Positions 63,564 through 64,000 of a stretch of DNA of 64,000 nt are shown here, piece by piece (position 1 is the stretch's first letter; every line of letters begins with the position of its first letter). Source of the DNA: an uncultured Lachnospiraceae bacterium (lineage in GTDB: Bacteria; Bacillota; Clostridia; Lachnospirales; Lachnospiraceae); contig CAJUHH010000003.1 in the NCBI GenBank assembly GCA_910585965.1, forward strand, positions 1 to 64,000, given 5' to 3'. The notes beneath the pieces are model-generated. The model ran no database searches. It worked only from the letters and a program-made list of their open reading frames with translations, and was not told the DNA's origin. The position numbers were made by a program, and so were the translations under genes.

Positions 63564-64000
63564 ATGAAAACAGCAAAATTTTTCATAAACGAAAAAAACA
63601 GAAAAGAAGCGAACCCTATGCTTTTTGGACATTTTATTGAATTTATGCGGGACTGTATTGATGAGGGAATGTGGGCAGAGCTTTTAAAGAACCGGGGATT
63701 TGACCGAAAAAAGGAGATACCGGAAGGCGTCGTGGACGGCAACCCGAATATAGCGGAAGGCTGGTACCGCACGGGAGGAAAAAATACCTTTGAGATTACA
63801 CTGGACAAAGAAAATTCTTTGGCGAAAGATGGGTTTTCGCAGAAAATAACCTGTTATAATGATTACGATGGATATGTTGGAGTTGCCCAAGGGCGGATTA
63901 ATCTGGAAGAGGGAGCTTATCAAGGATATTTATGGGCGAAGGCAGAACATGATGCGGAGATTATGATCTGTGTTTGCGAAGAAGAGGGTGCTTTTTTTAT
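63564..64000 (+). CDS. GH51-type alpha-L-arabinofuranosidase, N-terminal part (runs off window)
   Basis: An open frame from ATG 63564 (AGGAGG at 63554-63559) runs to the window end without a stop. It begins MKTAKFFINEKNRKEANPML and FGHFIEFMRDCIDEGMWAEL, then LLKNRGFDRKKE. The FGHFIE...GMWAELLKNRGF pattern matches the N-terminus of family 51 alpha-L-arabinofuranosidases. Only about 145 codons are visible and the catalytic residues lie beyond, so the specificity is inferred. It fits the operon as the enzyme that trims imported arabino-oligosaccharides. Confidence 0.75.
   Translation, partial: MKTAKFFINEKNRKEANPMLFGHFIEFMRDCIDEGMWAELLKNRGFDRKKEIPEGVVDGNPNIAEGWYRTGGKNTFEITLDKENSLAKDGFSQKITCYNDYDGYVGVAQGRINLEEGAYQGYLWAKAEHDAEIMICVCEEEGAFF

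Noticed and set aside
1..64000. tRNA or rRNA genes and insertion sequences
   Set aside because: No tRNA cloverleaf, rRNA segment or DDE transposase with terminal repeats was noticed; a tRNAscan or IS search would be needed to exclude them formally.

Overview
The window reads as Clostridia, most likely family Lachnospiraceae. Support comes from the ylxM-ffh-rpsP-khpA-rimM-trmD housekeeping operon, purine-rich Shine-Dalgarno sites throughout, a perfect CIRCE site, several methyl-accepting chemotaxis proteins and a GH2/GH51 oligosaccharide locus. The genus cannot be resolved from the sequence alone. Two parts are evident: the right-hand portion of an integrative element (about 1-27.0 kb, left end outside the window) and ordinary chromosome (about 27.1-64 kb).

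Element backbone (1-12.4 kb). A truncated ABC exporter and an OmpR-type regulator with a degenerate receiver come first. Next is a small sigma-region-4 protein whose Shine-Dalgarno lies inside a 15-bp hairpin, then a hairpin-rich untranslated stretch. Two overlapping ParB-like genes and a DUF6870-type gene follow. The backbone ends in three overlapping large serine recombinases plus a fourth, 121-residue recombinase-like protein that has Gly in place of the catalytic Ser. No relaxase, coupling protein or type IV secretion gene is visible here.

Cargo (12.4-27.0 kb) is AT-rich and contains three copies (A, B, C) of a direct repeat of about 150-190 bp. Between A and B lies a DUF2971 gene with one frameshift, a HipA/CtkA-like kinase and a 71-residue partner. 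Between B and C lies a defence block: an AAA ATPase with RloB (AbiL-type), then a helicase-nuclease followed by a 698-residue protein, which I interpret as a DdmDE plasmid-defence pair, and then a Gabija pair (gajA, gajB) broken by four single-base frameshifts. Just before copy C is a decayed piece of the DUF6870 gene, so the right end looks like the scar of a second, internally deleted element. Immediately beyond C is the C-terminal remnant of a zeta-toxin-like gene.

Chromosome (27.1-64 kb). An S15-family hydrolase is followed by three dCache chemoreceptors (the middle one frameshifted at an A7 run) and a cytoplasmic hybrid histidine kinase. Next comes a five-gene cluster of MoxR ATPase, DUF5682, VWA, SWIM and DUF4132 proteins, with the same families as the E. 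coli yeh genes and no established function. Two Hsp20 genes under a CIRCE/sigma-A promoter, a membrane chemoreceptor without a sensor domain and an SseB-like protein lead into the SRP/ribosome operon, where trmD is fused to a GNAT acetyltransferase domain. The window closes with an ArsR-type regulator divergent from an operon of a GH2 enzyme, an ABC sugar importer and the start of a GH51 enzyme, suggesting regulated use of a plant oligosaccharide, perhaps arabinose-containing.

All calls rest on reading motifs, translation, spacing and repeats by eye; no database search was run. The single-base frameshifts mostly lie in or beside short homopolymer runs and could be real decay or assembly error.
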